The notes beneath the pieces were generated by a model, which was not told where the DNA came from, ran no database searches, and was given only the letters and a program-made list of their open reading frames with translations. A DNA stretch of 17,281 nucleotides from Spirochaetota bacterium. GTDB taxonomy: Bacteria; Spirochaetota; UBA4802; UBA5550. Where the stretch lies: contig JAKJGD010000004.1 in the NCBI GenBank assembly GCA_022704585.1, forward strand, positions 1 through 17,281. The letters are read 5' to 3'. The position numbers and the translations under genes were made by a program. Positions 14,497 to 17,281 of the stretch are shown here, piece by piece (position 1 is the first letter of the stretch; the number at the start of each line of letters is the position of its first letter).

Positions 14497-14524
14497 ATTG
14501 TCGCCCCTTCGGGATACGCGTCAA
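14497..14524 (-). promoter_or_regulatory. Candidate promoter of the ABC permease gene
   Basis: On the minus strand TTGACG (14524-14519, 5/6), a 16 bp spacer and GACAAT (14502-14497, 4/6) lie about 70 nt before the ATG at 14428. The -35 box begins 2 bp after the T-tract of the terminator of the preceding operon, a compact terminator-promoter junction. Confidence 0.45.
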
Positions 14525-14526
14525 GG

Positions 14527-14547
14527 AAAAAAACGGCGCGCGCGCCG
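14527..14547 (-). terminator. Intrinsic terminator of the GT2-UPF0104 operon
   Basis: Ten bases after the UPF0104 stop codon the minus strand has a perfect 14 nt palindrome CGGCGCG/CGCGCCG (14547-14534) followed at once by seven T residues (14533-14527). A realistic hairpin is a 5 bp all-GC stem with a 4 nt loop. The layout fits rho-independent termination; the stem is short but very GC-rich. Confidence 0.72.
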
Positions 14548-14557
14548 CGTCCGGCCG

Positions 14558-15592
14558 TCACTTTTTCCCGATTCTCGCCGCGATAAAGCAGAAAAACGCC
14601 GGGATCGCGCTGGCAAGCAGACAGATGACATGGAAACCGAACCCGGTGAAGATCGCGTCCTGCTTGCCCATGCCGACCAGCATGAAGCCGCCGGTCCAGC
14701 CCGCCTCGAGCGTACCGAAGCTCCCGAAGCTGTTGATGGGCAGGACATTGGTGAGCACGCTGCCCGTGGACCCGGCCACGGACTGGATGAACCCGACCTC
14801 GACCCCGAGCGCCCTGATGGACAGGAAGAATATGAAGTAGAGGACCGCCCACACGAGCATGGTCGTCAGGGCGAGCAGCGGGACGAACTTTCCCGTTTTG
14901 AAGGAGGAGAACTCCCCAACGAGCACGTCGATCAGGCCCATGGCCTTTTTCACGAGGGGCCTGTCCCTGTAACGGGGCCGGTCGGCCGCCATATGAAACA
15001 GCCGGCCGCACAGGATGACGAGCCATTTCAGGTTGAACAATATGATGACGGAGATGACGAGAAACACGATGCCGGCGGCGACGAGCGCGACCGACGTCTC
15101 CCTGCCGAAAAAGAGCACGAGCGAGCAGAGAAAATAGATCGCGATGATGATGAAGTCGAAGATGCGCGTGACGACCAGTATGTGGAGCCCCTTGGTCATG
15201 TCGACGCCGCCGATTTTTTTCAGGTAATAGACGAAGGTCAGCTCGCCCGTGCGCGCGGGGAACACCATGTTGGAAAAATTATGATAGCTCGTGATCGTGA
15301 AGAGGTCGAAGAGCGGGATCCGGTAGTCCCCCAGCATGACGCGGAACCGGAGCATTTTCGAGATGTTGGAGAGAACGTAGACGGCGCAGCAGGCGGCGAT
15401 CAGGAGCGGGTCCGCCTTCCGGATCATGTCCACCGTGCCCGCGATGTCCATCTGGCGCAGCAGCAGCCATGCGAGCAGCAGGGAGACGGCGAGGAAAACC
15501 ATCGTCCTCCAGCTGAATATGCGCCGCTTCCGCTCTCGCAGGATCTCGTCCGGTGCGCTTTCCCGGCCCGGGTGGTTGTCCGGCATGCCCAT
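14558..15592 (-). CDS. UPF0104/flippase-like polytopic membrane protein, copy 2
   Basis: This 344-residue protein has about eight hydrophobic helices in the same family as copy 1. Family features are Asn-Met-Val-Phe-Pro-Ala-Arg-Thr-Gly-Glu-Leu in the first conserved loop and Val-Leu-Pro-Ile-Asn-Ser-Phe-Gly-Ser-Phe-Gly-Thr-Leu-Glu-Ala near the end. The latter corresponds to the Gly-x-x-Glu loop of the flippase-like domain. A basic cytosolic N-terminal tail of about 28 residues precedes the first helix. The two copies in this window differ clearly in both loops, so they are not recent duplicates. The ATG shares one base with the stop of the GT2 gene (TAATG), with AAGGA just before it. A second ATG 6 nt downstream is an alternative. 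Tight coupling to a DPM-like GT2 suggests handling of a polyprenyl-phosphate sugar. Confidence 0.88.
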   Translation of the reverse strand: MGMPDNHPGRESAPDEILRERKRRIFSWRTMVFLAVSLLLAWLLLRQMDIAGTVDMIRKADPLLIAACCAVYVLSNISKMLRFRVMLGDYRIPLFDLFTITSYHNFSNMVFPARTGELTFVYYLKKIGGVDMTKGLHILVVTRIFDFIIIAIYFLCSLVLFFGRETSVALVAAGIVFLVISVIILFNLKWLVILCGRLFHMAADRPRYRDRPLVKKAMGLIDVLVGEFSSFKTGKFVPLLALTTMLVWAVLYFIFFLSIRALGVEVGFIQSVAGSTGSVLTNVLPINSFGSFGTLEAGWTGGFMLVGMGKQDAIFTGFGFHVICLLASAIPAFFCFIAARIGKK

Positions 15593-16569
15593 TATTTCCT
15601 TCCGGCGCGGCCGCGAGCGCTTTCTTTCCCCGGGTTGCCGGCGGCCTTCCTGAGCCGGTACTGGATGTCCTCCAGGAGCGCGCGGTTAACGGCCATCAGG
15701 TCCACGATAAAGGCCGCGATCATGGACTGGAACCCCATCAGCATGAGTACGGCAGCCAGGACGAGGGACTGGATGTGGCCCGCGCCGCCGGTGGTTGCGT
15801 AGTAATAGAGGAAGCGCACCACCGGGACCATGCCGATGATAAACATCACCATGCCGATCCGGAGGAAGAAGCGGAACGGCTCGTACACCACGAAAATGCG
15901 GAATATGGTGATGATGGAGCGCTTGATGTAGCTCGAGATGCTCTTGACCAGCCGCGACGGCCGCAGGTCCTCGTTCACGCGCACGGGCACCCAGGTGATG
16001 GCCATGTTCTTCCTGCCGGCCTGGATGATTGTCTCCAGCGTGTAGGTGTAGGCGTTGAACACGTTCAGCTTGAGCGCGGCGTCGCGGCTGAGGGCGCGAA
16101 ACCCGCTCGGCGCGTCCGGTATGTCGGTCATGCTCACACGACGCACCACGTAGCTCCCGAACTTCTGGAGGAGCTTTTTCACGAACGAAAAGTGCCGTAT
16201 GTCCGTGATCGGCCGCGCGCCGATAACGTAGTCCGCTTTGCCTTCAAGGATCGGCTGGATGAGCTTCGGGATATCGCCGGCATGGTACTGGTTGTCCGCG
16301 TCGGTGTTAACGATAATGTCGGCACCGAGCGACAGGCAGGCGTCAAGCCCGGCCTTGAATCCCTCGGCCAGTCCCCGGTTCTTTTTAAAGTGCACCACGT
16401 GGTCCACGCCGTTCTTCTTGGCCACCGCGACGGTGTTGTCCGTGCTGCCGTCGTCGATGATGAGCCATTCTATCGTATCGATGCCGGGAAGCCTGCGGGG
16501 AAGCTCCTTCAGGGCTATCGCGAGGGTGGCTTCCTCGTTGTAACAGGGGATCTGTATGATCAGTTTCAT
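15592..16569 (-). CDS. GT2-family glycosyltransferase, DPM1-like with two C-terminal membrane helices
   Basis: From the ATG at 16569 this is a 325-residue protein with an inverting GT-A fold. The GT2 motifs are Cys-Tyr-Asn-Glu-Glu at 9-13, Asp-Asp-Gly-Ser-Thr-Asp at 39-44 and the metal-binding Asp90-Ala-Asp92 within Thr-Asp-Ala-Asp-Asn-Gln. Two helices at about 246-266 and 276-300 anchor it to the membrane. Dolichol-phosphate mannose synthase and bacterial polyprenyl-phosphate glycosyltransferases have this layout, so the likely reaction is NDP-hexose plus polyprenyl phosphate giving polyprenyl-phosphate-hexose. The sugar is unknown. AAGGA 7 nt before the ATG fixes the start; the frame open up to 16770 runs through the intergenic hairpin and is rejected. 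It is the first gene of a two-gene operon with a UPF0104 membrane protein. Confidence 0.93.
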   Translation of the reverse strand: MKLIIQIPCYNEEATLAIALKELPRRLPGIDTIEWLIIDDGSTDNTVAVAKKNGVDHVVHFKKNRGLAEGFKAGLDACLSLGADIIVNTDADNQYHAGDIPKLIQPILEGKADYVIGARPITDIRHFSFVKKLLQKFGSYVVRRVSMTDIPDAPSGFRALSRDAALKLNVFNAYTYTLETIIQAGRKNMAITWVPVRVNEDLRPSRLVKSISSYIKRSIITIFRIFVVYEPFRFFLRIGMVMFIIGMVPVVRFLYYYATTGGAGHIQSLVLAAVLMLMGFQSMIAAFIVDLMAVNRALLEDIQYRLRKAAGNPGKESARGRAGRK

Positions 16570-16667
16570 CGGTCGGTCCTTCCGGGTTTCTGTTTTCGGA
16601 TCATGGTTTTCCGGTGGGGTATTATTGGAGGAGGGCAGGGAGAAATTCAAGTATATTATTTTTTTAT

Positions 16668-16709
16668 GCATGCGGAGGGCGGGGTCACGCGATCCCGCCT
16701 TCCGCATGC
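16668..16709 (+). repeat. Long hairpin-forming inverted repeat after the chemoreceptor gene
   Basis: The arms GCATGCGGA (16668-16676) and TCCGCATGC (16701-16709) pair perfectly and continue with GGCGGG/CCCGCC (16678-16683 with 16694-16699). In plus-strand RNA the two remaining positions form G-U pairs, giving about 19 bp of continuous stem with a 4 nt loop. In minus-strand RNA those positions are C-A mismatches. It starts 2 bp after the chemoreceptor stop. Minus-strand transcripts would meet an A-rich tract after it, not a U-tract, so it is not a textbook terminator for the chemoreceptor. Confidence 0.6.
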
Positions 16710-16711
16710 GG

Positions 16712-17281
16712 TCAATCGTCCTGCCCGGACCTGTGGACGTCGAACATGCTGATGTTCGTGGAGAGCTCATGTGCGCTCTCGTCGAGCTTCGAGGACAGGT
16801 CGCGCACCGTCTCGGCGTTCTCGGCCGACTGCTGTGCGATCCTGCCGATCTCGAACATGCTTTCAGTCATTTCCCGTATGACCTGGCGCTGTTCCTGCGA
16901 GGAGTTGGTTATGGCCGCCGACGTTTTACTGAAGTCTTCGATGGCAGATTCGGTTTCCTGGTTGCGCTCGGCAAGGGTCCCGGTGAAGGCGCGGGACTCC
17001 TCGATGACGCGCGCTGTTTCCTCGATATTGGAGCGCACGTCACTGAAGATGCGCGCCGTAGTCGTTATGAACCCGAGCTCGCTGTTTATCTTGCTGGAAT
17101 GCTCGCCGATGTTCTTCCGGATGGTGCCGGCCAGGGACGTGGTCTGGTCCGCGAGCTTGTTCACTTCGTCGGCAACGACAGCGAAACCGCGCCCCGATTC
17201 ACCCGCGCGCGCGGCCTCGATGGCAGCGTTCAATGCCAGGAGGTTGGTCTGGTCGGCGATGTCGAGGATGAGATGCAGTGC
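16712..17281 (-). CDS. Methyl-accepting chemotaxis protein, C-terminal signalling domain (partial)
   Basis: The window contains the last 189 codons; the 5' part lies beyond position 17281. Codon 7 onward reads [20 protein letters not shown], the hallmark hairpin tip of chemoreceptors that binds CheA and CheW. It is followed by [15 protein letters not shown]. The rest is a long heptad-repeat coiled coil rich in Gln, Glu, Ser and Thr, with candidate methylation pairs. It ends Asp-Val-His-Arg-Ser-Gly-Gln-Asp-Asp without the pentapeptide that tethers CheR in some receptors. The ligand-binding and membrane parts are not visible, so the signal sensed is unknown. The gene is probably unrelated in function to the glycosyltransferase genes downstream. 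Confidence 0.95.
   Translation of the reverse strand, partial: ALHLILDIADQTNLLALNAAIEAARAGESGRGFAVVADEVNKLADQTTSLAGTIRKNIGEHSSKINSELGFITTTARIFSDVRSNIEETARVIEESRAFTGTLAERNQETESAIEDFSKTSAAITNSSQEQRQVIREMTESMFEIGRIAQQSAENAETVRDLSSKLDESAHELSTNISMFDVHRSGQDD

Noticed and set aside
14411..15802. 463-codon plus-strand open frame opposite the UPF0104 gene
   Set aside because: Its charged, low-complexity product is the mirror of hydrophobic membrane codons on the other strand.
15553..16752. 399-codon plus-strand open frame opposite the GT2 gene
   Set aside because: The GT2 motifs on the minus strand are clear, and this frame has no supporting start site.
16570..16770. 67-codon N-terminal extension of the GT2 gene
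   Set aside because: It includes the hairpin and the end of the chemoreceptor gene; the ATG at 16569 has a strong AAGGA and begins directly with the GT2 fold.
1..17281. CRISPR array, tRNA, rRNA, prophage or insertion sequence
   Set aside because: No regularly spaced direct repeats, tRNA-like cloverleaf, transposase or integrase motifs, or phage genes were seen.

Overview
The window is GC-rich, densely coded DNA, mostly on the minus strand. The genes have clear Shine-Dalgarno sites, sigma-70-like TTGACA boxes, signal peptides or lipoproteins and a chemoreceptor, which points to a motile diderm bacterium. A spirochaete is my best guess, because of a loose Ala-Gly-Gly-Cys lipobox and the style of the chemoreceptor tail. 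A Desulfobacterota-like organism is not excluded. The assignment is weak and rests on no marker gene.

Region 1 (2-2210, minus) looks like a three-gene operon with 10 and 15 bp gaps: a degenerate HAD-like protein, a very Cys-rich YkgJ-like mini-protein, and a stand-alone 2-oxoacid-dehydrogenase-type (E2/CAT-fold) acyltransferase domain. The divergent spacer at 2211-2669 carries candidate promoters on both strands and a composite palindromic repeat.

Region 2 (2670-6308, plus) holds two tandem paralogous serine beta-lactamase-fold hydrolases, each with a TTGACA box upstream, and an enoyl-CoA hydratase/isomerase-family gene 29 bp after the second. It meets Region 3 tail to tail with a 16 bp gap.

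Region 3 (6325-13029, minus) is a five-gene operon behind a good promoter (TTGACA, 17 bp, TATTGT at 13160-13132). Its order is GT4 glycosyltransferase, UPF0104 flippase-like membrane protein, second GT4, GT39-like polytopic glycosyltransferase, and an exported FN3-containing protein. Overlaps of 4, 26 and 35 nt imply translational coupling. The GT39-like gene is split by a frameshift near 9046 and may also lack a transmembrane segment.

Region 4 (13244-14428, minus) is a single MacB/FtsX-type ABC permease with its own candidate promoter and no ATPase gene nearby. Region 5 (14558-16569, minus) is a two-gene operon, a DPM-like GT2 with two C-terminal membrane helices and a second UPF0104 protein, closed by an intrinsic terminator. 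Region 6 (16712-17281, minus) is the C-terminal signalling domain of a methyl-accepting chemotaxis protein cut by the window edge, followed by a long hairpin.

Regions 3 and 5 together resemble a lipid-linked sugar pathway. The GT2 could load a sugar on polyprenyl phosphate, UPF0104 proteins could act in membrane transit, GT4 enzymes could build a glycolipid or glycan in the cytosol, and a GT39 enzyme could transfer the sugar outside the cytoplasmic membrane. This is inference from families and order; no substrate can be read from the sequence. I found no CRISPR array, transposase, tRNA or rRNA.
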